A stretch of 64,000 nt of DNA, from positions 4,798,769 through 4,862,768 of the forward strand of contig CM059624.1 in NCBI GenBank assembly GCA_030435675.1, in the 5' to 3' direction. The notes beneath the pieces were generated by a model. The model was not told where the DNA came from. It saw only the letters and a program-made list of their open reading frames with translations, and did no database searches. The position numbers and the translations under genes are program-made. The DNA comes from Steinernema hermaphroditum. Taxonomy: Eukaryota > Nematoda > Chromadorea > Rhabditida > Steinernematidae. Position 1 is the stretch's first letter; each line of letters starts with the position of its first letter. This document shows positions 30,975 through 42,385 of the stretch, piece after piece.

Positions 30975-33184
30975 CGGACTCTGGAGAGGCGAAAGTGCAG
31001 CGGAGGAAACGTGAATTGCAAAACTCGCGGAACTGCGGCGGCGAAACTGGATGAAACACGGCGGCGACAAGCGACTGCTTTGTCTTTCGACGGTTACCCG
31101 AACGCCCCAGGTGCTGGCTGAGTTGGAAAGCGATCGAGGCCGGGAGGGGGAGACGGGCGGAGAAGTGTTTCCCGCGCAGCTTTTTTGTCATTTTTTGGGA
31201 ACTTCCGATTTCGAGGAGTAATTGTCATCGTAAACACGCGAATTAGCTATGATACACTGGCGGAGATCGATGGGAAGTGGAGGAATCTGGGGGCGAAGGA
31301 ATGGCGGAGACGAAGAGCAGGAGGACGATGTGGAGTTGAATTTCTAGTAGTTTAAGGAAATAAGGGTTAGGTTGGAAATAATGAGCTGATCTAAAATGCG
31401 GAATACAGGACAAAATCTCTGCATCGAACTCGTGTGTGACGGGGGTATAACGTGCACGTGTATAACGTGTATAAGTTGCACGCACGGGGGTAAGTGAGTA
31501 AAGGTATAGACATGATAGCCAGGGCTAGTAGTTCATTTGGAGCATCGTTAGTTTTATATCACAGTGACTTTAAAGACCCATCCAAAGGTTCAAGCTATAA
31601 CTTCGTGTGGCCTCCGCTGACAAAGATGAGTTTGGAAGAATGACTAATGAAAACTCTTATTTCACTGATGAACAGCACAGGAAAATAAAACATGGAAAAT
31701 AAAAGGAAGGAACGGTTCAGTAGCTCAGAATCGCACGTTCCGAGGGCAGTGAAGAGGGCAGGAGCAGGTACTGATACCAGTCGAAAGCTATGACTAAGCC
31801 CGAAGTCATCAGTCAACGGTAACTCGTTCTCTGACTTATTTGTCAAACAACAACCGGTAACAGTTCACAGTTAGTGAGTGACCTCAAGACGACATTAATT
31901 TGGAAATTTGTGGTAAACTTCGGTCAACTCGTTAGAGCAATATTTGAATTTGAATCATACTAGGCGTCGTTAGCGAGGTAGAGGTAACCAGAAGACGGTA
32001 ACCATGGCGAAGAGATAGAGCGTTGCTCGGACATTTGAGTACCAAATATTTGAGATCCGGACACTTGATTACTGGTGAGATTTCGGCCTGTGAGAATCGG
32101 ATTAATGAGAAATGCGTAATCCAATTGACGAGCATCTAGCTCGAACATCTGAGTAATCAAGCTCCGCTCTCATTCAACTTCATTCTGGAGATATTCTGGA
32201 AATCTTCCGAAGTGTTCGCCTCAGTCCGCCTGATATGCGGCATTCATGCCTCATATCATTCAACTTTCGAAGAGTGTTTACATGATAAGATGTGCGTATA
32301 AGTGGACGTTAACTTGGGGTTAACATGATAAGATGTCCCGTTTTGGGGTTAACGTTCACTACTGCGTCTCTGCCAGTTTTTACCTCAATTTAAGGCGCAC
32401 TCTCCGGAAGGTTCCCTTTTCTAAGAGACCTCTAATTAAGAGTTCTTGGAACATCTGATTGTGCACAGAAAGAGTAGTTAGGAGAAACAATAATTTGGCT
32501 TTAGGAACATAGATAGCGGGCAAAGACAAAGAACAGATTCTGCTCAGATCCACTTGATCCATTTCCAGTGTCTTTCAAAGGCCATAAGATACCAAGGGAA
32601 AACAAATTCTTACTGAAAGGGAAATCACGGTCACCTGCCGAAGGACGGCGAACAAGAAAGGAAAACTGCACGGGTCAAAGACCTCCGAAAAGCGAACGCA
32701 CGTTCACTCGACGTTCGCTAAGAGTGCGCCGCGCCGAGGGGCGAACGTCTCTTCGGGTCGTTAGAGGAGATTAGAAGCGGCGTCGCGCACCTCTCCCCTC
32801 GAGGAGAGGAGCCGAGTGCCGTCGCAAACAGGCCGTCGACACCAAAACAGAAACCGTTCGCGCGAGATTTTATCGGTGCCAGCGTTATGTCGAGCGTGTT
32901 TCGTTGTTTGCTGAAGAGGTTCAGAAACGAGGTGCACCCGAGACGGTAAACAGCCATCCATCAAGAAGGCTAATGGGGGTGCCGGAGTACCTGTTTGCAG
33001 ACTGTTTGTAGCGAGTTCTTGTCACAGCCAGAGTGTAATGAACGAGTTTATCACATACCTAATTAGGGTGGCGACGTTTGCAGAATTTAGTTTGGTCGCA
33101 AAATCGAGCTACAGTAACCAGTTGCTAGCAGCGGGAATTGAGAAATCTATAGCAGCCTAGTTTTAAGGGTGACCTCCACAAGAG
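30975..33184. other. intergenic, no gene supported
   Basis: 2.2 kb with only short open frames on both strands (for example 31243-31485, 31595-31846 and 32718-32957, all minus) that lack splice support, domains or consistent composition. Confidence 0.5.
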
Positions 33185-34547
33185 ATGTCAGTGATTATGG
33201 ACTGGTATATGTTTACGAGAGGTTTAGATTACGGTAACGATGCTCTATCTCTCAAGGGAACATTTAGGGTGCCCCAGAATGGGCAATGCGCCGTTGCGCC
33301 GTAAGATCTCCTATCCGAGGAGTGAAGAGGAGCGTTCTGTTTCTACCCTTCTGAAGGAGACCGCGAGTTATCTTCATTGAACACATCGACCTGGGGTGGC
33401 ACGAAACGACCGGAGATGGAACACACAATGTCCGGATTTTAGACATGCTGAGAACATCTAATTCTATACATACAGGGGGAAATGCTTCGACTGGTTGGTG
33501 CAAAATGAGCGTTCATCTGGTCACTTTCCTGGTTTAGGGAATCAGGTGAACTCATGGACCTCTCACAGGTCACGTTTGTTGCCACTTCGGACTATCATTA
33601 CCAAACAGGCAAGATTTCGGCGTGCTTTAATTGGTTCCAGACTGGAGAGTCGCATCTCATCGAGGAGAAGCTGGAAATGTTGAAGAAGGAAACAATTCCA
33701 GCCGCTTTGAGTGATTCGGTGCTGGAGGAGTTGATCGACGAGTGCACAAAGAAAAGCGGGATTTTGAAAGCTAAAGAGAAGTTGGCCAAACTATGCGAGG
33801 CCCTAGAGAAAGGGAAAGATGGAGAAGAAGAGCAGGTAATCGAGGAGTTCATGAAGGCGAATGCGCTATAGCTGTACGATCACTCATTTATCAAAGAAAA
33901 GCTGCCGTTATGGGCATGTACAGTACTTGGCGCCCTATATTCTCATCGCGGTGTTTTGGAAACAATACGGTGTGAGTGGTACGAAAAGGAAAAAGGAAAA
34001 GGCCGAAAAGAGGAAAAGGGGCCAATCTTCATTTCGAAGGGTCCTGTTGATGTGACGAATATAGAAGTATGCCATGCAGCCTATGGCTATCTTATCGCAA
34101 ACGCCGAACGCTATGAGATCTCTCTGGAGAAACTCACGGAGGTAAATGCGTTTTGGGGAAATGTTTCCTCACACACAACGTTTAGAATAGCGTGAAATTC
34201 GATATGGGGCGTGGTTCTGGAACATCTGGCGGATGTGCAACTTTCCTGGTGCTATTCTTGCTTGTGACCAGAAGAAGTGTCCGTACAGATACGATGGTTA
34301 CGGGAGGACACTTTGCTCGGACACAATTTTGTTAGAGAGATATCGAAAAACAAACATTAGAGAGATATCGAATTTCTGTTCTTTGGTTTTCCGACAAACC
34401 ATGATAATAGGTTCCCTTTCTGACTTCCTAAAATGGAAGAAACTTGGATGGTTAGCTGAAGAGGGAGTGCCAAGGAAAGTAGCGAGTAGACATAACTTGA
34501 CGGGCAAGCGAATTCAGCCACATGCTCACTATTTGCTTATAGCATAG
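33185..34547 (+). CDS. probable multi-exon gene of unknown function, 5' joins unresolved
   Basis: Several stretches on the plus strand read as protein and can be chained. ATG 33185 opens MSVIMDWYMFTRGLDYG ... NGQCAVAP up to a good donor (GTAAGA, near 33302). Another stretch near 33370 reads RVIFIEHIDLGWHETTGDG. From 33541 the frame gives ESGELMDLSQVTFVATSDYH, ACFNWFQTGESHLIEEKLEM and a Lys/Glu-rich helix ending at a donor at 33836. After a 36-bp intron it continues LYDHSFIKEKLPLWACTVLG to 34140. After a 49-bp intron (acceptor GAATAG, 34190) it gives REIRYGAWFWNIW and KKCPYRYDGYGRTLC to a stop at 34547. I do not recognise it. The join between 33420 and 33541 is unclear, so a pseudogene is possible. 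Confidence 0.45.
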
Positions 34548-35508
34548 CACATAACACTAGACTCCGGCTTATAGATTCAGGATAGACTCAGGATACATGA
34601 CTAGAGATGAGGGGACTGGAACAAGAGGACACGTAGCTAACATCATTGTGTTTCCAGGGCATCAGCTCGAATACTATGGAAGGTTTAGACTCAACGAATA
34701 TTTTGGCCCAATTTTCGACCGTTTTGTCTTATTTTAAACTGATTCCACTGATATCGCCCTGAGTGGAAAGGGACAAGTGTGGATCCAATAGAGCGAAGAA
34801 AGACCAACATATCCTGCCTAAGATAGAGGGCTGTTGTAGGGATCAACTTGGATACATACGACCTCGCGCGGTATGGCAGGGTCAACAGGATTTTGGGTTA
34901 TTTTTTCCCACATTTGGCCTCTATTTCTTTAAAGGTGAAAAAGCTTACTTATCGCAGGTACCATTTGTAACCATCTAACACGAAGATACTGTTGCTTGTA
35001 ATGTGAAGCGCACTTGATACGTTGGCCGCTCACTACAGATTCAGTCTCTCTCAATAAGAGAAATGCAAAAAGTGATATGATTAATATCGTTTAAGTGTTA
35101 CAAACCTGTTCAAGGTGAGAAACGGAACAAGAGGCGATTCATAAATAGACGAAAACGTTAAGAAAAGAGAAGTAGAGAGATGATGAATGCATCCCCAAGA
35201 GCTAGATACAGGCACAGTATCTTCAGAGATTCCTACGAGGGTTGTGATCACGGCTCTATGAAAACCACAATGAATTTCAACAAGAATTGGCAAAAAAGCC
35301 GGAAACTTCTACACATAGCGGTCACTATTCTTTTGCAGAGAACATACGGTATACTCTGTGAGGGTCTGCCACTGTACTTAACATACGACACGCACTAAAG
35401 CGTACTAGATCTAAAAACAAAGAACACAATTCAAACACTGGCTACATAACATCGAATACACCTTTCCCTAAACCCTCGTGGCTACAACCAAGCCACATTC
35501 CATCGCAC
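34548..35508. other. intergenic, no gene supported
   Basis: About 1 kb, AT-rich, with only short frames on both strands and no splice-supported coding. Confidence 0.5.
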
Positions 35509-35911
35509 TTAGAAGTGCACTTTCGCACCCGTGCACCGCCTAAAAACAAAAGGTTTCCGTTACACAAGACGACAATAGAGGAGACGGCGAGAGCGCCGTC
35601 GCCGGCGTCTCACCGAAAAATGCGAAATAACGTTTGGAGAGCTTCGACGCCGTAAAGAGCGCTTCCTCTTAACCCTTCGACGACGTCACGAACCGGTTTC
35701 TCCCCTTTCTCACTGCCTAACAAAAAGAAACGCTCAAGATGCCCACTGGAACCCGAGGCGTTGTTGTTTTTCCGAGATGCAGTAAAGTTGCTGCTCTTAA
35801 TTGAGATCTCAAGAAGGTTCACACCTAAGACCGGATAGAAGAAGATGAAGCCGGATAACCATATGCAAATGACGCGTTAGTGGAAACCGGTCGCGATAAC
35901 ATCGGCGACAT
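35509..35911 (-). CDS. 85-aa protein encoded by four small exons, unrecognised
   Basis: Exons 35860-35911, 35753-35824, 35614-35716 and 35509-35539 join in phase across introns of 35, 36 and 74 bp. The product starts MSPMLSRPVSTNASFAYG, has a polar middle (ASRKNNNASGSEKGEKP) and ends with a helix-like segment (VRDVVEGLRGSALYGVEALQ) and a basic tail (FRRCTGAKVHF). The last donor (GTGAGA) and all acceptors (TTAG or TTTTTAG) are good; the first two donors (GTTATC, GTTCCA) are weak. An acceptor (GAGTTTCAG) lies 10 bp before the ATG, consistent with trans-splicing. No signal peptide or membrane segment is evident. Each frame alone is too short to be noticed as a gene. Confidence 0.5.
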
Positions 35912-36264
35912 TTGAGGATTTCTGAAACTCAACACTTTCTTCTGCTCCGAGGAAACGGGTTGACGAGATCGACGGCGATAAGCAGAATCGATTTCGCTAC
36001 GGCTTAAGCGCGTCTTGTGACCCGAAAAAAGTGATGCGATTGCGCAAAGCGATTTCGGTAAACCTGTTGGGTAGAAAGCCTGTAGAAGGACTTATTGCGT
36101 GATTTATGGTACGCACCAGGATTTCGATCTTGTGAGGTGGGAGGAGGAAGTGAAGAGATGACGTCGTCTGCTTAAGAAGGCACTGTAATCAAGTGACAAG
36201 GAACATATTATCCATTACGTGGTGGTTCTCCGGATGTGTGTTTTTCCGTGAACAAGGTCGGTTT

Positions 36265-36359
36265 CAGACACTAGACAAAGACAGAGACTAGAGCCGGCAT
36301 CGAACCGACTGCGACCGATTACAAATCGGACACGTTCGCAAGGAACCACACAGACACTA
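36265..36359 (-). repeat. tRNA-Thr(TGT)-like element flanked by 9-bp direct repeats
   Basis: On the minus strand 36350-36274 has a tRNA-like right half: anticodon arm CCGA-TTTGTAA-TCGG (anticodon TGT) and T arm GTCGG-TTCGATG-CCGGC with a B-box match. The D arm is degenerate and the acceptor strands do not pair, so it is not a functional tRNA. The same 9-mer CAGACACTA lies immediately on both sides (36265-36273 and 36351-36359), as a target-site duplication would. Confidence 0.4.
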
Positions 36360-37313
36360 CCAACCGACTGGTTCCATTCCACTGTGCCTTCGAGACCGAT
36401 GGCCCACAAATTGTCCACTGGGTTAGACGGGAATAAAAGCGACTCTATGAGCCAGTCATGCCCCCCGTAGGACTATTGGTGTCTTCATCCGAACGACCGT
36501 CTGCTTTTGCAGAGCTTGTTCCCATTTCTTAAACACTCTTCACCATGGGCATCTAAACAGTATATAAAGTCATTTCCGAAGATCTCAAACGTAAGGATGG
36601 TCGCAAAAAGAGAAGCAGAAGCCATTATTTCGACCGCCCCATATTTGCGTGCTCTCGTAAATGGTCATCAAAACATTTTTTTTTCAAAAACGAACATTAT
36701 ATTTAGTCTTCTTCATTCTAGACGTCTAGATGCGGTTGGGCTGGTCGCTCTTATAAATTACTGGACAGGGACCCTGGGACTATTAAAGAAAGAAGGAACG
36801 CTTTTGTGACAGAAATGATTTCCGCATTTTTTGAAGCGAGACTCTATAATCGATTGTTAAAGTAACAAGGGAAGACATTCAAGTGGCAGACGAGGAGCGG
36901 ACTGCGATTTGGTGGAGCGGTAGAGCCTTGTATGCTAACGACACATCCTATACACAAGCTGTTCAAGAAATGGCCTCTTCTAGGAAATGGAAATGAATGC
37001 GTTTTATGTAGAGAACTCGTTGCTCTCTCCAGCCTTGGACCACGCTACAAAAGCGTTCTCACACAAGAGCTGCACAGGTCCTAGCACGAATTCCGTGTCT
37101 TATCACTTCATCGATATCAAAAACGAAAGAAAACATACAGCTCACACTAAAACAACAAAGTGTCACGGTGACACATTTCCTGGCACAACAACATTCTTCT
37201 AATTCTGATCCTCGACGCGTTTCCCTTTGTTTGCGCTATCTCTCACCGGAATCGCCACGCAGAAGGTGACAGTTCAATAGTTTGATGAACCACTAAGACT
37301 GAGACTGATTCCC
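36360..37313. other. intergenic, no gene supported
   Basis: About 950 bp upstream of the 37314 gene, with only short unsupported frames. Confidence 0.5.
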
Positions 37314-38165
37314 ATGGAGTTCGTGCCCGCGCTGTTTATCCAAGAAGTCCTTGCCCTGGTCAAGTGGCCCGAGTCGGCGCCGCTTCTCTTGACTCTTTGG
37401 GGCAAGGTGGCTCGAAGAGAGGCCGCCAAGAAGGACGCCACCCTAATCATAGATATGTATCGGGACAAGAAGGATTATTTCTCTCTCCGTCCTCACAACA
37501 CCAAGGAAACTGCTCCGGATGATCTTTGTTCTTGGGCATCTTACGCCATCGTCAGGATAAGGATCTGTTCGGAGATTCGGAGATCGTTCAGTTCCAAGAG
37601 AGTCCCAGTGACCTCCGAAAGTATCGATTTTCTTCAGAACTGTCTTAGGAACAACTTCCGGCCCATCACCGTCGATGTCCAAAATGGAATTCCCGAGGAT
37701 CGACCGTATCTCGCGGCGCTTCTCTCCAGAATTTCTTGGATTTCGGAGTTACTCACTCGAACAGGAAACACAAAGCTGTTCTTCAAATTGGGCCTTAGAG
37801 CCATCAAGATGACCACTCTGGAAGTGTTCTACCATGTTTCCGAAGTAGAGGTCGACCACGAACTTCTTGACACTTTTGTCGACTTTATAAAGTCGAAGAA
37901 TTTCCGCTCACTCTGCATCATCATTGGAGAGACCAATCCTGTACCCTACAGAAGCATAGTAGAACAGGTGGCGAAGACTCTAGGAGACAAAACACCGAAG
38001 GAAATTGGGATTACGGTAGATTATGAGACATGGTTGCAGCTGAACCAGAAAACGAGGTTCAGCTACAACAGTTGGGCGCCTCCGAGATCGTTTTCGGTGG
38101 ATTTGAAGAGTTTTTCTTCTCATACATTTATGAAGAACCACTGCCGGGCTGTGGGGAGACTTTGA
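37314..38165 (+). CDS. 283-aa family protein, M-[DE]-x-VP-x2-FI-x-E type, single exon
   Basis: A single exon from ATG 37314 (preceded by CATTCCC) encodes MEFVPALFIQEVLALV, then LLTLWGKVARREAAKK and a soluble protein of mixed helices and strands. It shares the start, the WG-[RK]-VA block, size and the C-terminal VPY-x2-[IM] block with the minus-strand gene at 11408-12340. The family seems expanded in this genome. There is no signal peptide, membrane segment or catalytic motif. A substrate-receptor-like role by analogy with F-box families is only a guess. AATAAA at 38186-38191 is a good poly(A) signal. Confidence 0.78.
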   Translation: MEFVPALFIQEVLALVKWPESAPLLLTLWGKVARREAAKKDATLIIDMYRDKKDYFSLRPHNTKETAPDDLCSWASYAIVRIRICSEIRRSFSSKRVPVTSESIDFLQNCLRNNFRPITVDVQNGIPEDRPYLAALLSRISWISELLTRTGNTKLFFKLGLRAIKMTTLEVFYHVSEVEVDHELLDTFVDFIKSKNFRSLCIIIGETNPVPYRSIVEQVAKTLGDKTPKEIGITVDYETWLQLNQKTRFSYNSWAPPRSFSVDLKSFSSHTFMKNHCRAVGRL

Positions 38166-38185
38166 CAGAGATCTATCTCAGATGG

Positions 38186-38191
38186 AATAAA
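38186..38191 (+). other. poly(A) signal of the 37314-38165 gene
   Basis: AATAAA 21 bp past the stop codon. Confidence 0.5.
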
Positions 38192-38552
38192 TCGCTAAGA
38201 ATTTTGATAATTTGAACCCTCTTCGGAAGAGAGTCTCCAGTGCCACCGAGCGCGGACTTCGTTTGTGCCTTCATCGTCGCCGCCGTTCACAGTTCGACTG
38301 ATCCACAGAGCACTCGGAGTGAAAATCAGAGCGCTTCCCTCGCGGACTGTCTGCTTTGCAGACGTAGACTCCATTCGTAGACGCAGACTCTGTGGACAGA
38401 CAGCGGATGGGAAACATCCTCCGAAAGCACTGTCAACGTCGCCAGGAATTATCGTTTTTATCGAAAATCAAAGAATACATCATTTTTCAATACACTTCTT
38501 TAGCGGTCACTTCTCTTTGTTCTGCACCACCTCGGCTTGGAACTGCAACTAC

Positions 38553-39689
38553 TCACACCTCAGAAGAAGATCGACGACTCACCTCGCGGACAGCGGTGCC
38601 GTCTGCGTAGTGCAGCGCCCTCAGAGGACATATACAGTAGTCGCCGTCCCTCCCGGGCTCTCCGACCTCTCCAAGAACCCCCGGATCCCCAGGCACTCCA
38701 TCGACGCCGTCTACTCCGGGGAATCCAGGCGGCCCGGGCAGGCCAAGGGTGTTCTCCGTGTATCCGGGTCTTCCGTTCTCGCCGGGTGGTCCCACAGCGC
38801 CAGGCGGCCCCCTCGGCCCGGGCTTTCCCCTCCCGCTGACGGCGTCGTAGCCGGGGGCGCCTGGAAGTCCCGGTTTTCCGTTGATCCCCGGAGGTCCCGG
38901 GCCGCCTCTCTCCCCCAGAAGACCCACGTTCAGGCTTGGCCGACCGGCGGGTCCCGGCACGCCCGGGAACCCCTTTGGTCCCACAGCGCCCCGGAGCCCT
39001 TGGAGGCCCAACTTCCCGGGTGGTCCCTGCGGGCAGATCTGGCACTCGTCGGCGTCGAAATCGTCGCCGGGGAGCCCTTCTTCGCCGTCGATGCCGTCGA
39101 AGCCGGGATCCCCCGGGGGACCCGGAGGACAGCACGGGTTCACCGGAAACGGAAGCTCTTCGGATACGGTATTCTCGTACGGTGGGCTCTCGTTGCCCTC
39201 CGGAGGCTCCTCGACGATGCTGCCGACCACCTCGATCTGTTCCTCGTTCTGCTTCTTCCACTGATGGAATCCGGAGGGCAGGGGACCTACCGTATACCCT
39301 GAAGCGAGAGGTGCAGTCGCTGTTCCCTACAGTACCCCTACTTTTAGGCGGCACTATGTTCGACCGCTTGGTCCTCAACTGCTTCTGGATGAACTGAATG
39401 TCTTCCCAGAGGAGATCGGCCTCTTTCTGAAGGGAACGTCGTGCACGACTAGGAAACATTTCACCTCAAATTCCTTCGCGTCGAGCTCGATGCTTCTTCG
39501 GATGTCGGCGACCCAGCGGAGGGTCAGAGGAACGGCGATTACGGTAAAGACGAGTCCGGTGACGCTCAAGGCGACGAGCGAAACTCCGAGGAGGTGGCCG
39601 ATGGAATCTGGAAGAGAGACGTTTCCTGGGAATCGGGAGGGAATCTCACGGAGGTCCCAGCGGACTCTCTTCTTCGTGGGGTAGTCCAT
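38553..39689 (-). CDS. cuticle collagen, 353 aa
   Basis: Exons 39465-39689, 39298-39426 and 38553-39260 join in phase 0. The first exon encodes a short cytoplasmic N terminus and a membrane/signal anchor ([21 protein letters not shown]). A helical N-terminal domain follows ([17 protein letters not shown]) with the processing site RTKR. After an acidic linker come short Gly-X-Y runs bounded by cysteine pairs (NPCCPPG, CQICPQG) and a main Gly-X-Y block of about 120 residues with small interruptions (for example RPSLNVGLL), ending near YCICPL. This is the standard plan of nematode cuticle collagens, which are trimeric exoskeleton proteins secreted at each moult. A GTGAGT just before the stop could instead be a donor for one more exon. 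On the opposite strand the GC-rich repeat creates long spurious frames. Confidence 0.9.
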
Positions 39690-40132
39690 AACGGCGCCAC
39701 AACAACGGACAGCCGTAAAAGAGGAGGCGAATCGAGGTCGCAAGACGGTGTTTTGAGGAGTTGTTGTTGTGGTGGAGTCGTTTTGACCCGATTAGAGAAG
39801 AAGGAGTCAGAAGAAGTTAGAGTGGATTGTCGAAGGTCAAGCTTTTCCAAATTGTAGGAGCCAGTGGTGCGAAGGAATCCGGACTCGAACCCCTTTGGGG
39901 CCGGACCAGAAGTTCATCACTTTCAGACATTCCACATTTTCCCCCCACATTTTGTGTCAATGTCACAAGAAGTTGATCGGTCGATTAACGATCACTCAAA
40001 GGACACGTCGACTTTCGCAAAGTGACGTGTGCTTCGTCCGTGTGTATATCGATCGCTGTTTCACTCGCAACGTCTCTCTGCGCTAGGCGTGTGCGTTTGG
40101 ATCCTCTCCCATTCTAGCTCGATAGCCTGAAG

Positions 40133-42051
40133 ATGACGAAGACGGGTTCGACTGAATGGCTCGTCGATGTGCTCAAGAGTGGCAGCTCAAAACTGGGAGC
40201 TCTTCTGAAGGAACAAGACGTTATCAAGGTGGGTGGTCAGCTTTTCTGTTAAATATTTGAAACCTACACGTTTGGACAATCGCAAAGCGAACGTCCGAAT
40301 TTTATGATGTTGCCAAGCAGCAAAGAGAAGATAAATATTCATTGTTTGTATTCAGGACGATGTGTCGGACATCGGAGCCGGAAAGGGAATGCTCTCCAAC
40401 GTGTTCAACCACGTCCTGCACCTCTCCAACGGAGAGACTCATTCAGTTGTCGTGAAGATCCCCGGAGGCTATTTGGGAGAGTCTCAGGAAAATGGGCACG
40501 GAGTTGATGTAAGTTGTTCATTGGGGTAAATCATATATTGCTGTGTAAGAGCGTCCGCTTTGAAAATATTAGGGGCTACTAAGACATCAAGACATAGATG
40601 GAATCTTAAAAAATGTACCTAAAATAAAGATCAGATACGCCTCGACCGTTCACTAGGTCTCCAATTTGTGAAGCAGTCCACTCGAGCACACTATTATGTG
40701 GTGCCGATAAAACGCGACTGACTTTTAAAAATTGTATTTCAAACCCAAATCTATAGAGATGTCGATGGAATAGGAAACTGTGTTCGGCCGACCGGTTTAC
40801 CAGACCGACCTTCTAACACGAATGATTTGATACTTGACGTCGTCTATAGTTGCAGATAATTTTGAGACAGTCTGGGAAGTGCATCGTTATTTTCGATGAC
40901 GCCTCGACTCAGTGCACCTTGTATAAGCTCTACAAGGAACTGTCTAGACAAGCCAAAAGACAGGTCTCGTCTGCTTTTAACCCTTTTCGTTGCTGACATG
41001 TTCTGCAATGCACCACTTTCAGGCGACGAACACCTTCGCCACCCGCGCCCACAACCGCGAGTGTGAGCTCTTCAACGACTTCCCTCAACTTTTCGAGTAT
41101 TTCCCCACGCCGTTCGTCTACTTAGCCGTTCCGCATGGCGACGCGAAGAGAGAGGCCGTGATCGTACTGGAGAGTCTCGTAGGCGTGGCGGGCGTCGGAA
41201 GCATCGTCGACGGATTCAATTCGCACCAGGTGTACAACATCGCCAAGGATATGGCCAGGTTCCAGTCCTACTTCTTAACGATGGAGGATCAGTCGTGGGT
41301 GGATAAGTATCCGATGAATATCATCGACGAGGAGACCGACCTGGCCTTGTTCAAGACGCACTTCGACTTGCTGAAAGACTTCGACGATGGTTGGACGGTG
41401 AATTGGAGTGTCGATGACGACTTGCACTTTTAGGGTCATTGGCGCCTCTGGTCACCGAGCTTTCCCCCATCTTGTTTAACCTCAAAATGTGGCGCTACAC
41501 CACCTACGCCGCCCACAAGCACTTGGGCATTCCGGCGGTGATGTGCAACGGTGACACGTGGATCAACAACATCCTCTGGAAGCTGAACGCCGACGACTCG
41601 CTCTCGAACCACGTCGGCGCCTACATCGACTGGCAACTCGCCCACGCCGGCTGCCTGACCATCGACCTCGTGTGCATCTTGTGCTTCTGTGTCAAGGCTT
41701 CCTTCCAGAGGCACGAACAGTACAAGGTCCTGCGGTGCTTCTACGATGACCTCGTGGAAGAGGTGGCCAAGAAGGGAGGAAAGGTGGAGTTCTCCTTCGA
41801 GCAGGTACACTCCACCTTCAGAGGACCGGGATAAATAGAAAATTTAGGTCAAAAAGTGCTACGAAGCCAACTTCGTGGGAATTATCGCCAGGGACCTGGG
41901 AATGCAGGCGGTGAACATCGAGCACATTGGCGCCGATGTGGACGAGTGGACGCAGAAGGCCAGGAAGAGCGAATTGACGACGAGGTCTAGGCTTCTGCTG
42001 GAACAAACTGCCATCTTCGTGAAAGGACTGCCAAAAGAACTGCTCGAATAG
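40133..42051 (+). CDS. CHK/ecdysteroid kinase-like protein (DUF1679 type), 432 aa
   Basis: Exons 40133-40228, 40356-40508, 40856-40963, 41023-41389, 41434-41804 and 41848-42051 join in phase. Features of the CHK kinase-like superfamily, related to choline and aminoglycoside kinases: a nucleotide-loop-like DIGAGKGMLSNV, a strand with Lys (SVVVKIPGG), RECELFNDF in the N-lobe helix, LESLVGV at the hinge, the Brenner-type catalytic segment CNGDTWINNILWK and the metal-binding YIDWQ. The usual His before Gly-Asp is Asn. Nematodes have large DUF1679 families of unknown substrate, often induced by xenobiotics or under nuclear hormone receptor control. No signal peptide, so cytosolic. AATAAA follows at 42111. 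Confidence 0.88.
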
Positions 42052-42110
42052 AGCGATATGATCTGTGATGTGTGAATCTGTGATGAATACAACTTAAGAT
42101 ATCAGTACAA

Positions 42111-42116
42111 AATAAA
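42111..42116 (+). other. poly(A) signal of the CHK-like kinase gene
   Basis: AATAAA 60 bp past the stop codon. Confidence 0.5.
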
Positions 42117-42385
42117 TTAAGAAGTGAGATCCCTGAAAGCCTCCAAAGGAAGCATTGCTTAAAGCCTGAACAAGCGACGTTTCGACGTTCGATCGCGTCG
42201 CAGCAAGAACTGATTTTCAAAAATATGCCACTGTAGCCGCTCTCCACGAATGGACTTCCGCAAATAAACACGCGCAGCAGCTGTCTTTTGTCTGTGTCTA
42301 CGTACGTCTGTCCGTTGCGCTGTTCGCGCTCTCAGAGGCTTGATGCGTCTTATCTCACGTTCTATTGATCACATTCTTCAGGAAA

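Noticed and set aside
38265..39302. 345-codon plus-strand open frame, with further frames at 38536-38839, 38881-39264 and 38936-39397
   Set aside because: Antisense shadow of the collagen gene; the reverse complement of GC-rich Gly-Pro codons lacks stop codons. No start context, introns or domain.
39860..39930. B-box-like GGGTTCGAGTCC on the minus strand, possible tRNA
   Set aside because: The T stem has mismatches, and no anticodon arm, D arm or paired acceptor could be drawn.
41436..41810. 124-codon minus-strand frame
   Set aside because: Exact antisense of a CHK-like kinase exon.
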